A stretch of 64,000 nt of DNA from positions 1-64,000 of the forward strand of contig NZ_LLZG01000198.1 of NCBI RefSeq assembly GCF_001509475.1, written 5' to 3'. Shown here one piece after another: positions 1 to 9,356 of this stretch; the first letter of the stretch is position 1, and each line of letters starts with the position of its first letter. Below the pieces are notes generated by a model. The model ran no database searches. It saw only the letters and a program-made list of their open reading frames with translations, and was not told the origin of the DNA. The position numbers and the translations under genes are program-made. Source of the stretch: Streptomyces regalis (GTDB taxonomy: Bacteria; Actinomycetota; Actinomycetes; Streptomycetales; Streptomycetaceae).

Positions 1-131
1 CAACCCAGCCGTCCCCCCAGTCCCCCTACTCCCCGCACACGCCCGGCCCCCACAAAGAGGCAGCGTTGACCGGAAGGGTGAAGATGGGGACATGAGGTGG
101 TAGACCGCTCTCAGCGACAGAGAGGTCGGCC

Positions 132-2591
132 GTGGGCACAGACGAGGAGCGGGGCGTTGCCCGGCAGGGGTTCGACGTGGCGGACGCCGTGCCTGTGCTG
201 CTTGATGCGCAGGGCCGGGTGACGGGGTGGACCACGGACGCGCAGCGACTGCTGGCGTACGCGGCCTCCGAGGCGGTGGGAAGGAGCGTCGCCGAGCTGC
301 TGAGCTCCGAGGACGCGGAACGGATACCGGAGCTGATCGAGCGGTGCCGCGCGGACGGCGGCTGGGTGGGGCTGCTGACAGCCCTGCGCAGGGACGGGCT
401 GCGGGTCAGGCTCATGGTGCGGATCACCGCGGCCCAGGACACCCAGGGCCCCTCACGCTGGCTCGCGCTCCTGTCGGAGCTCGACGAGGCGCCCGGCTGG
501 GACATGAGCCGCGCCGTACTGGAGCAGATGGTCGCCCGCTCCCCCGTCGGCATAGCCATCGTCGACACGGACCTGCGGTACGTCTGGTCGAACAGCGCCC
601 TCGCCCAGTACGGCGGCGGCCCGCCGACCCGCCGGCTCGGTCTGCGGCTCGCGGACATCCAGCCCGGCCTGGACGCCGAGTCCATCGAGGCGCAGATGCG
701 CCGCGTGCTGACGACCGGCGAACCGATCGTCGGCTACGAGCATGTGGGCCACGCCCGCTCCGCACCGCTGCGCGAGACCGCGCACATGATGTCGTTCACC
801 CGGCTCGACGACGGCCAGGGCCACCCCATGGGCGTCTACTACACGGTCGAGGACATCACCGACCGGCACCGCGCCCGGCAGCGCCTGGCCCTGCTGGACC
901 GGGCCGGCGAGCACATCGGCCGTTCCCTGGACATCACCCGCACCGCTCAGGAGCTGGCCGACGTGGCCGTGCCGGGACTGGCCGACCTGGTCACCGTGGA
1001 CCTGCTGGAGTCGGTGCTGCGGGGCGGGGAGCCCACCGCCGGGCCGCTGAGCGACACGGATCCGGTGCCGCTGCGCCGCGCGGGGCACAGTTCGGCCACC
1101 GCGCGGGTGCCGGAGGCCGTCGTCGCCATCGGCGAGGTGGTCACCTATCCGGCGGACTCGCCTCCGATCCGCTGTCTGAGGACCGCCAGGTCCTGGCGCG
1201 AGGAGAGACTGAACCCCCTCGGCGAGGCGTGGACCCAGCACGCGCGCGGCGGGCGGGCCGCCATCTTCCTCGAGCTGGGCCTGCACAGCGTGATGATCGT
1301 GCCGATCCGCGCGCGGGGCGTCACCCTGGGCGTGACGACCTTCTTCCGCCGCCACCGCCAGGAGGCCTTCGAGGAGGACGACCTGAACCTGGCCGAGGAC
1401 CTCGTCTCACGGGCGGCCGTCTGTGTGGACAACGCCCGGCGCTACACGCGGGAGCGCGACGCGGCGCTGGTCCTGCAGCGCAGCCTGCTGCCGCACCAGC
1501 TGCCCGAGCAGGAAGCGCTGGAGGTGTCCGCCTGCTACCGGCCGGCCGACGAGCTGACCGGCCTCGGCGGCGACTGGTACGACGTCATCCCGCTGTCGGG
1601 CGCCCGCGTCGCCCTGGTGGTGGGCGAGGTGCCCGGGCACGGCATCGACGCCGCCGCGGCGATGGGGCGGCTGCGGACCGCCGTACGGACCCTCGCTCTG
1701 CTGGATCTGCCGCCCGAGGAGGTGCTGGCCCATCTCGACGACCTGGTCGCGCGGTCGGCCCGCGAGGAGGCCGTCCAGATGGGCGTGGAGGAGGCCGCCA
1801 TCACTCAGTCCGTGGGGTCCGGGTGCGTGTATGTCATCTACGACCCCGTCGACGGGCAGTGCACCATGGCCGCCGCGGGCCATCCGGCGCCCGCGGTCGT
1901 GCGGCCCGACGGCGGCGTGACCTTCGTCGATCTTCCGCAGGGAGCGCCGCTCGGGGTGGGAGGACCCCCGTTCGAGTCGGTCGAGCTGGCTCTGGCGGCG
2001 GACAGCATGCTCGCCCTGCACACCGACGGACTGCTGGCGCACGGGGACGACTGGGCCATCGACTCCGACCGGGACCGGCTGCGGGCGGCCCTGGAGCGGC
2101 GCGCCGACTCGCTGGACCTGCGCTGCCGGACCGTGGTCGACGCGCTGGTCCCGGACCGCCCGCACGACGACGTGGCCCTGCTGATGGCCCGCACTCGCCT
2201 CCTGGGCGCCGAGCAGGTCGCCGACTGGGACCTGCCGTCCGACCCGGCCGCGGTCGCCGACGCGCGCAAGACGGCCGCCCGGCAACTGTCGGAATGGGGC
2301 CTCGAGGAACTCGCCTTCACGACGGAGCTGGTCGTCAGCGAACTGGTCACCAACGCGATCCGGTACGCCACCGGCCCCATCCGGCTGCGCCTGATCAGGG
2401 ACCGCGCGCTGATCTGCGAGGTTTTCGACGGCGGCGCCACCGCCCCGCACCTGCGCCATCCCCGCACCACCGACGAGGGCGGGCGCGGGTTGCTGCTGGT
2501 CTCCCAGTTCACCCAGCGGTGGGGCACTCGCTTCGTCCCCGAGGGAAAGATCATCTGGGCCGAACAGTCCCTGACGGATCCGTCACCCTGA
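132..2591 (+). CDS. PAS-PAS-GAF-PP2C (SpoIIE) phosphatase with C-terminal ATPase domain
   Basis: This 819-residue protein is a multidomain SpoIIE/RsbU-type serine phosphatase, a class that normally dephosphorylates anti-anti-sigma factors. It starts at GTG 132, with GAGAGG about nine bases upstream. Two PAS domains lie near residues 13-105 and 127-250, a GAF domain near 253-436, the PP2C core near 455-690, and an RsbW-like ATPase from about 700, with its N-box (SELVTNAIRYA) near 736 and a GGRGLLL G-box. The metal motif GGDWYD is near residue 478. The second metal motif reads VGEVPGHG where the family normally has VGDVxGHG, a conservative Asp-to-Glu change that may weaken activity. No transmembrane segment is visible, so it should be cytoplasmic. 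A second PAS-PP2C phosphatase follows about 90 bases downstream. Having both phosphatase and kinase-like domains suggests a self-contained partner-switching module; its target is unknown. Confidence 0.93.
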   Translation: MGTDEERGVARQGFDVADAVPVLLDAQGRVTGWTTDAQRLLAYAASEAVGRSVAELLSSEDAERIPELIERCRADGGWVGLLTALRRDGLRVRLMVRITAAQDTQGPSRWLALLSELDEAPGWDMSRAVLEQMVARSPVGIAIVDTDLRYVWSNSALAQYGGGPPTRRLGLRLADIQPGLDAESIEAQMRRVLTTGEPIVGYEHVGHARSAPLRETAHMMSFTRLDDGQGHPMGVYYTVEDITDRHRARQRLALLDRAGEHIGRSLDITRTAQELADVAVPGLADLVTVDLLESVLRGGEPTAGPLSDTDPVPLRRAGHSSATARVPEAVVAIGEVVTYPADSPPIRCLRTARSWREERLNPLGEAWTQHARGGRAAIFLELGLHSVMIVPIRARGVTLGVTTFFRRHRQEAFEEDDLNLAEDLVSRAAVCVDNARRYTRERDAALVLQRSLLPHQLPEQEALEVSACYRPADELTGLGGDWYDVIPLSGARVALVVGEVPGHGIDAAAAMGRLRTAVRTLALLDLPPEEVLAHLDDLVARSAREEAVQMGVEEAAITQSVGSGCVYVIYDPVDGQCTMAAAGHPAPAVVRPDGGVTFVDLPQGAPLGVGGPPFESVELALAADSMLALHTDGLLAHGDDWAIDSDRDRLRAALERRADSLDLRCRTVVDALVPDRPHDDVALLMARTRLLGAEQVADWDLPSDPAAVADARKTAARQLSEWGLEELAFTTELVVSELVTNAIRYATGPIRLRLIRDRALICEVFDGGATAPHLRHPRTTDEGGRGLLLVSQFTQRWGTRFVPEGKIIWAEQSLTDPSP

Positions 2592-2679
2592 CCTGCCGCA
2601 TTCGCGCAAATGTAGTACATCGGTACATAAGTCGCAGAGCGTGGGAGACTGGTCCGATCCCGGTGGTGAGGCGGGAGCC

Positions 2680-3912
2680 ATGAACGAGAAGGCGATCGAC
2701 TACGAGGCGGTGTTCCAGGGCCTGCCCGGAATGGTGGCGCTGCTGACGCCGGAGCTGGTCTACGCCGACGCCAACGAGGACTTCCAGCGCCTGTCCGGGC
2801 GCTCCCGCGCTGAGCTGGTCGGCCGGTACATCTTCGACGTCTTCCCCGACAACCCCAACGACCCCACCGCCACCGGCATGCGCGACGTCCAGGCGTCGAT
2901 GCTGCGCGTGGTGGCCACCGGCGAGCGCGACACCATGGCACTGCAGCGCTACGACGTCGAGGATCCCACCCGCCCCGGCCAGTGGGAGGAGCGCTACTGG
3001 AGCCCGGTCAACGCGCCCGTCTTCGGCCCCGACGGGCGGGTGGCGCTCATCGTGCACCGGGTGGAGGAGGTCACCGAGCTCATCCGCCTGCGCGGCAGGC
3101 AGGGTGGCAACGGCCGGGCGCGGGTCCTGGAGGCCGAGCTGTACACGCGCGCCCGCGAGCTGCAGGAGCTCAACGAACGGCTGCGGCAGGCCCACGCCCG
3201 CGAGCGCGAGGTGGCTCTCGCCCTGCAGGAGGCGATGCTGCCCGCCGGCCGGCAGGTGAGCAACCACCGGGCCGCCGTGCGCTACCGGCCCGCGGTCGGC
3301 GCGCTGAACGTGTGCGGCGACTGGTACGACGTGGTCGACCTGGTGGGCGGCAACCGTATCGGCGTGTCCGTGGGCGACGTGGTCGGCCACGGCCTGGCCG
3401 CCGCCGGTGTCATGGGTCAGCTGCGCAGCGCGCTCAGCGCCACCTCCCGCGTCGCCGACGGCCCGGCGCAGGCGCTCGACGTGCTGGGGCGGTACGCGCA
3501 TGTCGTCGACGGCGCCGAATCGGCCACCGCGGTCACGACGTTCGTCGACTTCGACGCCCACACCGTCACCTACAGCAGCGCGGGCCATCCGCCGCCGGTG
3601 CTGATCCACCCCGACGGCCGCGTGGAGTTCCTCGACCTGGCCACCGACCCTCCCCTGGACGCCCGCCCCGACCCGATCCCGAGACCGCAGGCCGTCACCA
3701 CCTTCACCAGCGGCGCCACGCTGGCGCTGTACACCGACGGCCTGATCGAACGCCGCCGCGAGGACATCGACTCCGGCCTGACCCGCCTCGCCGACGCCCT
3801 CGTACGCCACCGCACGGCCGACCCCGAGCCCCTCGCCGACGCCGTCCTGCTGGAGCTGCTGCCGCCGGGAGGCGCGACGGACGACACGGCGCTGATCATC
3901 GTACGGTTGTGA
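2680..3912 (+). CDS. PAS-PP2C (SpoIIE-type) phosphatase
   Basis: This 410-residue protein has an N-terminal PAS sensor domain (about residues 5-137), a charged, heptad-like helical linker (about 147-185) and a PP2C/SpoIIE phosphatase domain to the end. All the metal motifs look intact: CGDWYD near residue 213, VGDVVGHG near 231, YTDGLIE and a final DDTALII. The chosen start is ATG 2680, preceded by a GGCGGGAG-like Shine-Dalgarno; an in-frame GTG at 2641 would add 13 residues. Unlike its upstream neighbour it has no GAF or ATPase domain. The pair is in tandem, and the short gap contains an ATGTA-G-TACAT palindrome (2610-2620). The role is inferred as dephosphorylation of a STAS-domain anti-anti-sigma factor in response to a ligand bound by the PAS domain; no such partner gene lies in the window. 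Confidence 0.92.
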   Translation: MNEKAIDYEAVFQGLPGMVALLTPELVYADANEDFQRLSGRSRAELVGRYIFDVFPDNPNDPTATGMRDVQASMLRVVATGERDTMALQRYDVEDPTRPGQWEERYWSPVNAPVFGPDGRVALIVHRVEEVTELIRLRGRQGGNGRARVLEAELYTRARELQELNERLRQAHAREREVALALQEAMLPAGRQVSNHRAAVRYRPAVGALNVCGDWYDVVDLVGGNRIGVSVGDVVGHGLAAAGVMGQLRSALSATSRVADGPAQALDVLGRYAHVVDGAESATAVTTFVDFDAHTVTYSSAGHPPPVLIHPDGRVEFLDLATDPPLDARPDPIPRPQAVTTFTSGATLALYTDGLIERRREDIDSGLTRLADALVRHRTADPEPLADAVLLELLPPGGATDDTALIIVRL

Positions 3913-4247
3913 TGAACGATGTGATGAACGAGCAGACGAGACGGTTCCCGGCAAGGGCGGGCGGCCTGCCACCCGGCAACCGTGATCACGCCAAACCACG
4001 TCACCGGGTTGCCGCAGGCCGGTTCGTGACACCAGGCTGGTCCGGCGGTCCTCCCCACCCGCAAGTGACGCTGCCCGCCAAGTTCCTGACATCCAGTCAG
4101 GACATTCGGTATGGGGCGGCACCCGTCCGACCCGACCCGGTTCCGGCCTGTCACCCCTGCGCCTACACTGGCAGCCCCACAGCACGCCGGTTGACCTGCC
4201 AGAACGCGGCGGTTGGAAGTGATCCGCCGGAGTGAGGAGCGACCCCT
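3913..4247. other. 335-base non-coding gap with two inverted repeats
   Basis: I see no credible gene here. A long stem near 3963-4020 is listed separately. A second inverted repeat, CCTGAC at 4085-4090 and GTCAGG at 4096-4101 with a five-base loop, sits about 150 bases upstream of the acyltransferase start and could be an operator or part of its 5' untranslated region. I could not place a convincing -35/-10 pair. Confidence 0.5.
3963..4020. terminator. Bulged 14-bp hairpin after the phosphatase gene
   Basis: GGCCTGC (3963-3969) and GGCAACC (3975-3981) pair in order with GGTTGCC (4007-4013) and GCAGGCC (4014-4020), leaving a five-base bulge on the left arm. There is no T-run, which is common for Streptomyces terminators. 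It begins about 50 bases after the phosphatase stop. Confidence 0.6.
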
Positions 4248-4973
4248 TTGTTCTACTACGTACTCAAATACGTGTTGTTGGGCCCCCTGCTGAGACTGGT
4301 CTTCCGCCCTCGAATTGAAGGCCTCGAGCACGTGCCGGCCACCGGTGCGGCGATCGTCGCCGGCAACCATCTGTCGTTCTCGGATCACTTCCTGATGCCG
4401 GCGATGCTCAAGCGCCGCATCACCTTCCTCGCGAAGAAGGAGTACTTCACAGGCCCGGGCCTCAAGGGACGCCTGACCGCGGCCTTCTTCCGCAGCGCCG
4501 GGCAGATCCCGGTCGACCGCACCGGCAAGGAGGCGGGCCAGGCCGCGATCCGCGAGGGACTCGGGGTCCTGAGCAAGGACGAACTCCTCGGCATCTACCC
4601 GGAGGGCACCCGCTCGCACGACGGCCGGCTCTACAAGGGCAAGGTCGGCGTCGCGGTGATGGCGCTCAAGGCGCAGGTCCCGGTCATCCCGTGCGCGATG
4701 ATCGGCACGTTCGAGGCGCAGCCGCCCGGCAAGGTCATCCCGAACCTCCACCCGGTGACGATCCGCTTCGGCAAGCCCCTGGACTTCTCCCGCTACGCCG
4801 GCATGGAGAACGAGAAGGCGATCCTGCGTGCGGTGACGGACGAGATCATGTACGCGATCCTGTCGCTCTCCGAGCAGGAGTACGTCGACCAGTACGCGGC
4901 CGTGGCCAAGGCCGAGGAGGCCGCCGCGAAGGTGGAGAAGGAGCGCAAGTTCCCTCGGCTGCCCATCAGTTGA
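4248..4973 (+). CDS. plsC: 1-acyl-sn-glycerol-3-phosphate acyltransferase family protein
   Basis: This 241-residue protein belongs to the PlsC/lysophosphatidate acyltransferase family, which adds a fatty acyl chain to lysophosphatidate at the membrane to make phosphatidate. The catalytic HX4D box is visible as NHLSFSD near residues 40-46. The substrate-binding EGTR motif is in YPEGTRSHDG near residue 118. The N-terminus (FYYVLKYVLLGPLLRLVF) is hydrophobic and probably membrane-associated. The start is TTG 4248, chosen because GAGGAG lies about eight bases upstream. The C-terminus is charged and helical (about residues 215-241), with no extra domain. It stands alone between a phosphatase and the end of the convergent urease operon. 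Streptomyces carries several paralogues, so this one may act on a specialised lipid rather than bulk phospholipid. Confidence 0.93.
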   Translation: MFYYVLKYVLLGPLLRLVFRPRIEGLEHVPATGAAIVAGNHLSFSDHFLMPAMLKRRITFLAKKEYFTGPGLKGRLTAAFFRSAGQIPVDRTGKEAGQAAIREGLGVLSKDELLGIYPEGTRSHDGRLYKGKVGVAVMALKAQVPVIPCAMIGTFEAQPPGKVIPNLHPVTIRFGKPLDFSRYAGMENEKAILRAVTDEIMYAILSLSEQEYVDQYAAVAKAEEAAAKVEKERKFPRLPIS

Positions 4974-4996
4974 CCTGGACTTGCCGTCGGCGGCGC

Positions 4997-5758
4997 TCAG
5001 TCGAGTGACTCGAGCGCCTCGTCGAGCAGCCTGCGCAGCCGCAGCGCGTCCGCGGCCACGGCGCTCACCAGAGCGGCGGGGCCGGCCAGCGGCACGACGG
5101 CGGCGTTCTCCCCCAGTACCCGCGCCGCCACCGGAGCCTCGGCGAACTCGGGCCGTACGACGACGAGTTGCCCGACGGCCCGATGCCCGCCGAGCCCTGC
5201 GGGCCCGTCCCAGCCACCCGGCGCACCGGGCCCACAGGCAAGTTCCTGATCGAGAACAACCCGACCCGCGGCACTCACCCGGATCCGACTACTGAGCCGC
5301 CCCGGCTCCTCCCCCACCCGCCCGAGCACCTGCTCCTCACGCAGCACGAGCCGCCCCGCCGCGCCGACGTCGACGCGAGTCGTGACGTACAGATCACTTC
5401 CCCGGGCGGAGATCAACTGCTCGGGCAGCCAGTGCAGTTCGCCCCCGTCGGCGACGGAGAGCCGTACGTCGTAACGGGCCTCGCTCTTGCTCTGTCCCGG
5501 CAGCGCGATGGTGGCGGCCGCCGACCCGACGCGCAGCCGGGCACCGGGCGCCACGTCGGCCTCCACGGTGAAGTGGTCGCCGCCGAGGGGCCCGCTCATC
5601 GCCCCGACGAGCATGACCCGCGCCTGCGCGCCGCTCCCCCGGGTCCGCCGGAGCGCCAGCGGCCCGTCGCCCTCGAGCACCGGCAGCGAGGTGCCGCCGC
5701 GCCCGTCGTCCCGGGCGGCGATGCGCGCGACGGCCCGTACCCCACCGGCCACGGTCAC
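4997..5758 (-). CDS. ureD: Urease accessory protein UreD
   Basis: UreD (UreH) is the scaffold that binds apo-urease and recruits UreF and UreG so that nickel and CO2 can be delivered to the active site. The 253-residue protein has the family's features: an early [16 protein letters not shown] strand, an [15 protein letters not shown] segment, and the [10 protein letters not shown] motif. It is the last gene of the minus-strand urease operon. Its ATG overlaps the end of ureG by four bases, so translation is probably coupled. The opposing plsC gene ends 23 bases beyond its stop. Nothing looks truncated, and the length suits actinobacterial UreD. Confidence 0.93.
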   Translation of the reverse strand: MTVAGGVRAVARIAARDDGRGGTSLPVLEGDGPLALRRTRGSGAQARVMLVGAMSGPLGGDHFTVEADVAPGARLRVGSAAATIALPGQSKSEARYDVRLSVADGGELHWLPEQLISARGSDLYVTTRVDVGAAGRLVLREEQVLGRVGEEPGRLSSRIRVSAAGRVVLDQELACGPGAPGGWDGPAGLGGHRAVGQLVVVRPEFAEAPVAARVLGENAAVVPLAGPAALVSAVAADALRLRRLLDEALESLD

Positions 5759-6432
5759 GCCGTCCAGGCCGCGAGCCGCGTCCGCACCCAGTCGGCGACG
5801 TCGGTCACGCCGGGTTCGCTGCGGAGCGACTGGAAGACGACCGGCAGTTCGGCCCGCTGGGTCTTGGCGTCGGCCGCCATCCGCGCCAGGTCGGAGCCGA
5901 CGTACGGCGCGAGGTCGGTCTTGTTGACGACGAGCAGATCGGCAGTGGTCACCCCCGGGCCGCCCTTGCGTGGAATGTCGTCCCCGCCGGCGACGTCGAT
6001 CACGAAGATCTGCGCATCGACGAGTCCCTTGGAGAAGGTGGCGGTGAGGTTGTCCCCACCGGACTCGACGAGGATGAGGTCGAGGGGACCGACCTCGTCC
6101 TCCAGGTCCTCGACGGCTTCGAGGTTCGCGGAGATGTCGTCCCGGATCGCGGTGTGCGGACAGGCCCCCGTCTCCACGGCCGTGATCCGCTCGGGCGGCA
6201 ACACGGCCTCCCGCAGCAGGAACTCGGCGTCCTCACGCGTGTAGATGTCGTTCGTGACGACGGCGAGGGAGAGCTCGTCACGCAGGCCACGGCAGAGCGC
6301 GGCGACGGTCGCGGTCTTGCCGGACCCGACGGGCCCGCCGAGTCCGATACGGAGAGCTCGGCGCGATCCGTCGGGACGGCGAGCGTCGGCGCTGACGGCG
6401 GAGGGGCCGTCGTGGGAGTGGTCGAGGTGCAT
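5755..6432 (-). CDS. ureG: Urease accessory GTPase UreG
   Basis: UreG is the SIMIBI-class GTPase that couples GTP hydrolysis to nickel insertion into urease. The P-loop GPVGSGKT lies near residues 33-40, followed by the family motifs [28 protein letters not shown] (the nickel-binding CPH) and the ESGGDNL segment. The guanine-specificity motif is [10 protein letters not shown]. The N-terminus is short and histidine-bearing (MHLDHSHD), a plausible local nickel-storage element given that no ureE is present. Length is 225 residues, normal for the family. It overlaps ureD by four bases downstream and is separated from ureF by about 200 bases containing a dispersed repeat, an odd break in an otherwise tight operon. 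Confidence 0.96.
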   Translation of the reverse strand: MHLDHSHDGPSAVSADARRPDGSRRALRIGLGGPVGSGKTATVAALCRGLRDELSLAVVTNDIYTREDAEFLLREAVLPPERITAVETGACPHTAIRDDISANLEAVEDLEDEVGPLDLILVESGGDNLTATFSKGLVDAQIFVIDVAGGDDIPRKGGPGVTTADLLVVNKTDLAPYVGSDLARMAADAKTQRAELPVVFQSLRSEPGVTDVADWVRTRLAAWTA

Positions 6433-6444
6433 AGGGCGGCTCCT

Positions 6445-6600
6445 TTGGCTTTAGCCCGTCCGGCGTTTGAGGGCGAGGCCCGTTCAGGGCCGAAGCGGGG
6501 TCTGGGGCGGCAGCCCCAGCGGGGTCCAGGGGCAGAATCCTGGCGGGGTCGAAGGGGCAGCGCCCCTTCAGGATGGGACGGGTAGGGGCGGCGGGGCGAA
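6445..6600. repeat. Dispersed Streptomyces-type palindromic intergenic element between ureF and ureG
   Basis: This stretch is non-coding and very GC-rich, and is built from nested hairpins. CTGGGGC (6502-6508) pairs with GCCCCAG (6513-6519), and GAAGGGGC (6551-6558) pairs with GCCCCTTC (6562-6569). Its edges, GCCCGTCCGGCGTTTGAGG and GGGACGGGTAGGGGCGGCGG, match from memory an intergenic element common in Streptomyces chromosomes. Lying inside an operon, it could attenuate ureG-ureD relative to the structural genes or stabilise the upstream mRNA. Confidence 0.65.
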
Positions 6601-6630
6601 CACGCATCCATCAGCGGCTCCGCCGCGGGC

Positions 6631-7305
6631 CTACGACGCGAACAGCCGCACAGCCCAAGCCGCATGCACCTCCGCCCCGATCTCCAGCAACGGAGCCGAA
6701 GCGGCGGGCAACTCGTCGACTCCCCCCTCGACGACCAGTCGCCCCGCCTCCACCGCCCGGTCCACCACCCGGTCCAACTCCGGCGCCAGCCGGGCCAGCA
6801 CCGCCGTGGCGTCGAAGGGATCGAGACTCAGCAACCGCACCGTCGCAGACGCCGGCCCACTCACACCCTCGTACGCCGCACAGTAGGCCGCCTCGACGGC
6901 CCCCAACCCCGCCGCCCGGGCCACGACGCCCAGCACGACCGGCTGATGGGCCCCCTTGGGAAAACGCCGAGCAAGGTCGTCCAGCTCCTGAGACGGCCAC
7001 GTCGCCCGGGCGGCCCGCATCAACTGCCGCCCCAGCTTCCGCGCGGCAAGCCGCAACGCGGGCGACGGGGTACGGGCATCGGCGGCCTCGTCCAAGGCCA
7101 CCGCATCGACGCCGAGCGCGGCTGCCGCGGCGAGCGAGGCCGCGACCAGCCCCGCCGTGTGCAGCCGCCCCCGGCAGAAGTCCTCCAGGCTCGCGGCCCC
7201 CGTGATCCGCCCCGCCTTGACGGCCTCCTCCGCCCCGCCGGAGTGCGCATGCCCCCCGGCGGGAAAGCGGCCGTCGGCCAGGACGAGAAGTGCTGCCCGT
7301 GACAT
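6631..7305 (-). CDS. ureF: Urease accessory protein UreF
   Basis: UreF is the all-helical accessory protein that bridges UreD and UreG and gates GTP hydrolysis during urease activation. The start is ATG 7305 (MSRAALLVLADGRFPAGGHAHSGG), which gives 224 residues, the usual actinobacterial size; a longer open frame upstream lies inside ureC and is not used. The hallmark DGRFPxGGxxHSGG segment is at residues 10-24, followed by helices typical of the family, including HQPVVLGVVARAAGL and the AYEGVSGPASATVRLLSLDP region. It begins 14 bases after the ureC stop, so the two genes are closely linked. A dispersed repeat follows its own stop. Confidence 0.92.
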   Translation of the reverse strand: MSRAALLVLADGRFPAGGHAHSGGAEEAVKAGRITGAASLEDFCRGRLHTAGLVAASLAAAAALGVDAVALDEAADARTPSPALRLAARKLGRQLMRAARATWPSQELDDLARRFPKGAHQPVVLGVVARAAGLGAVEAAYCAAYEGVSGPASATVRLLSLDPFDATAVLARLAPELDRVVDRAVEAGRLVVEGGVDELPAASAPLLEIGAEVHAAWAVRLFAS

Positions 7306-7319
7306 CGACAACCCAGCCC

Positions 7320-9041
7320 TCAGAACAGGAAGTAGCGCTGGGCCATGGGCAGTTCGGCGGCAGGCGTGGCCTCCACCAGCTCCCCGTCGATGTGCACGGC
7401 GAAGCTGTCGGGGTCCACCCGCACCTCGGGCCGCGCGTCGTTCTGACGCATGTCGGCCTTGGTGACTCCGCGCGTCGACTCGATGGCCACGAACTTCTTC
7501 CCGAGCCGAAGCCGCTCCGCGAGCCCGTCCTCGAGGGCGAGCGGCGCCACGAAGTTGACGGAGTTCGAGGCAGGAGCCCGTCCGATCGCGCCGAACATCG
7601 GGCGGGGCAGGATCGGCTGCGGGGTCGGTATGGACGCGTTGGCGTCGCCCATCTGCGCGTACGCGATCTGCCCGCCCTTGATGACGAGGTGCGGCTTGAC
7701 GCCGAAGAACGCCGGCTCCCACAGCACCAGGTCGGCGAGCTTGCCGGTCTCGACGGAGCCGACCTCGTGGGAAAGCCCCTGGGCGACCGCCGGGTTGATC
7801 GTGTACTTGGCGACGTACCGCCGCACCCGGTGGTTGTCCGCGCGCCCGTCCCCGGGCAGCGCGCCCCGCCGCCGCTTCATGACATGGGCGGTCTGCCAGG
7901 TCCGCATGACGACCTCACCGACTCGGCCCATGGCCTGGGCATCGGACGAGATGATCGAGATCGCGCCGAGGTCGTGGAGGATGTCCTCCGCGCCGATCGT
8001 CGAGGGGCGGATGCGGGACTCCGCGAAGGCGAGGTCCTCCGGCACCGCCGGGTTGAGGTGGTGGCACACCATCAGCATGTCGAGGTGTTCCTCGGCGGTG
8101 TTGACGGTGAACGGCCGCGTCGGGTTCGTCGAGCTCGGCAGCACGTGCGGCTCGGAGACCACGGTCATGATGTCCGGCGCGTGCCCGCCGCCCGCACCCT
8201 CGGTGTGGTATGCGTGGATGCCGCGTCCGGCGATCGCAGCGAGCGTGTCGCCCACGAAACCGGCCTCGTTCAGCGTGTCCGTGTGGATCGCGACCTGGAT
8301 GCCGGTCCGGTCGGCGACGGTCAGCGAGGCGTCGATGACGGCCGGGGTGGAGCCCCAGTCCTCGTGCAGCTTGAGGCCGAGCGCGCCGCCGCGGATCTGG
8401 GACAGCATCGCCTCGTGGGAGACGGTGTTGCCCTTGCCCAGCAGGCCGAAGTTGACGGGGTGCGCCTCCATCGCCTCCAGCATCCGGGCCAGATGCCAGG
8501 GGCCAGGCGTGACCGTGGTCGCCTTCGAGCCCTCGGCGGGTCCGGTGCCGCCGCCGATCAGCGTGGTGACGCCGGCAGCGAGCGCCTCGTCGGCGATCTG
8601 GGGGCAGATGAAGTGGACGTGCGCGTCGATGGCGCCGGCCGTGAGGATCCGCCCGTTGCCCGCGATGATCTCGGTCTCGGGGCCGATGACGAGGTCCGGG
8701 TGCACCCCGTCCATCGTGTCGGGGTTGCCCGCCTTGCCTATGCCGGTGATCCGGCCGTCGCGGATGCCGACGTCGGCCTTGACGATGCCCCAGTGGTCGA
8801 TGATCACGACGCCCGTGATGACGGTGTCGGGGGTGCCGTCTGCGCGCGTAGCACGCGACTGGCCCATGGATTCGCGGATGACCTTGCCGCCGCCGAAGAC
8901 GGCCTCGTCACCGGCGAGCCCGGGACCGCCGCAGCGGTCCTCCTCGATCTCGACCAGCAGATCGGTGTCGGCGAGCCGGATGCGGTCGCCGGCGGTCGGG
9001 CCGAACAGGTCGGCGTACGCGGCACGGGAGATCTCAGGCAT
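7320..9041 (-). CDS. ureC: Urease subunit alpha (catalytic)
   Basis: UreC carries the dinuclear nickel centre that hydrolyses urea to ammonia and carbamate. All expected ligands are visible: the HxH pair in [12 protein letters not shown], the lysine that becomes carbamylated in GLKLHEDWG, histidines in [13 protein letters not shown] and [12 protein letters not shown], the flap Cys-His in MVCHHLNP, and the aspartate in [13 protein letters not shown]. The start is ATG 9041 ([15 protein letters not shown]), with GGAGG ahead of it, giving 573 residues, the normal length for a separate alpha subunit. The gene overlaps ureB by eight bases. The enzyme should be cytoplasmic, assembled with UreA and UreB, and used for nitrogen supply or pH control. 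Confidence 0.98.
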   Translation of the reverse strand: MPEISRAAYADLFGPTAGDRIRLADTDLLVEIEEDRCGGPGLAGDEAVFGGGKVIRESMGQSRATRADGTPDTVITGVVIIDHWGIVKADVGIRDGRITGIGKAGNPDTMDGVHPDLVIGPETEIIAGNGRILTAGAIDAHVHFICPQIADEALAAGVTTLIGGGTGPAEGSKATTVTPGPWHLARMLEAMEAHPVNFGLLGKGNTVSHEAMLSQIRGGALGLKLHEDWGSTPAVIDASLTVADRTGIQVAIHTDTLNEAGFVGDTLAAIAGRGIHAYHTEGAGGGHAPDIMTVVSEPHVLPSSTNPTRPFTVNTAEEHLDMLMVCHHLNPAVPEDLAFAESRIRPSTIGAEDILHDLGAISIISSDAQAMGRVGEVVMRTWQTAHVMKRRRGALPGDGRADNHRVRRYVAKYTINPAVAQGLSHEVGSVETGKLADLVLWEPAFFGVKPHLVIKGGQIAYAQMGDANASIPTPQPILPRPMFGAIGRAPASNSVNFVAPLALEDGLAERLRLGKKFVAIESTRGVTKADMRQNDARPEVRVDPDSFAVHIDGELVEATPAAELPMAQRYFLF

Positions 9042-9345
9042 CGAGGGCACCTCCGGTCTCCCCGCGCAGTCCGGGCACCACACGGGCGCCGGTGAGCGGG
9101 ACGAGTTCGACGTCGACGGGGATCCCGGGCTCGAAGCGCACGGCGGTGCCGGCGGCGATGTTCAGCCGCTTGCCGCGGGCCGCGGCGCGGTCGAAGTCCA
9201 GGCCGGGGTTGGCCTCGGCGAAGTGGTAGTGGGAGCCGACCTGGACGGGCCGGTCGGCGGAGTTGAGGACGGTCAGCCGGGTGACCTCACGACCCTCGTT
9301 GTAGGCAATCGGGCCGTCGGCGAACAGGATCTCTCCGGGAATCAT
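9034..9345 (-). CDS. ureB: Urease subunit beta
   Basis: The 103-residue protein shows the conserved beginning [20 protein letters not shown], the segment [19 protein letters not shown], and the basic stretch [17 protein letters not shown]. UreB packs against UreC and UreA in the (alpha-beta-gamma)3 complex and has a structural role. It overlaps ureC by eight bases at its end and begins 11 bases after the ureA stop, so the three structural genes form one translational block. Length is normal. Confidence 0.97.
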   Translation of the reverse strand: MIPGEILFADGPIAYNEGREVTRLTVLNSADRPVQVGSHYHFAEANPGLDFDRAAARGKRLNIAAGTAVRFEPGIPVDVELVPLTGARVVPGLRGETGGALDA

Positions 9346-9356
9346 CGAGGCCCCCT

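Noticed and set aside
227..2683. An 818-codon open frame overlapping the first phosphatase in another frame
   Set aside because: Arg/Pro/Gly-rich shadow of high-GC coding sequence; the true frame shows domains.
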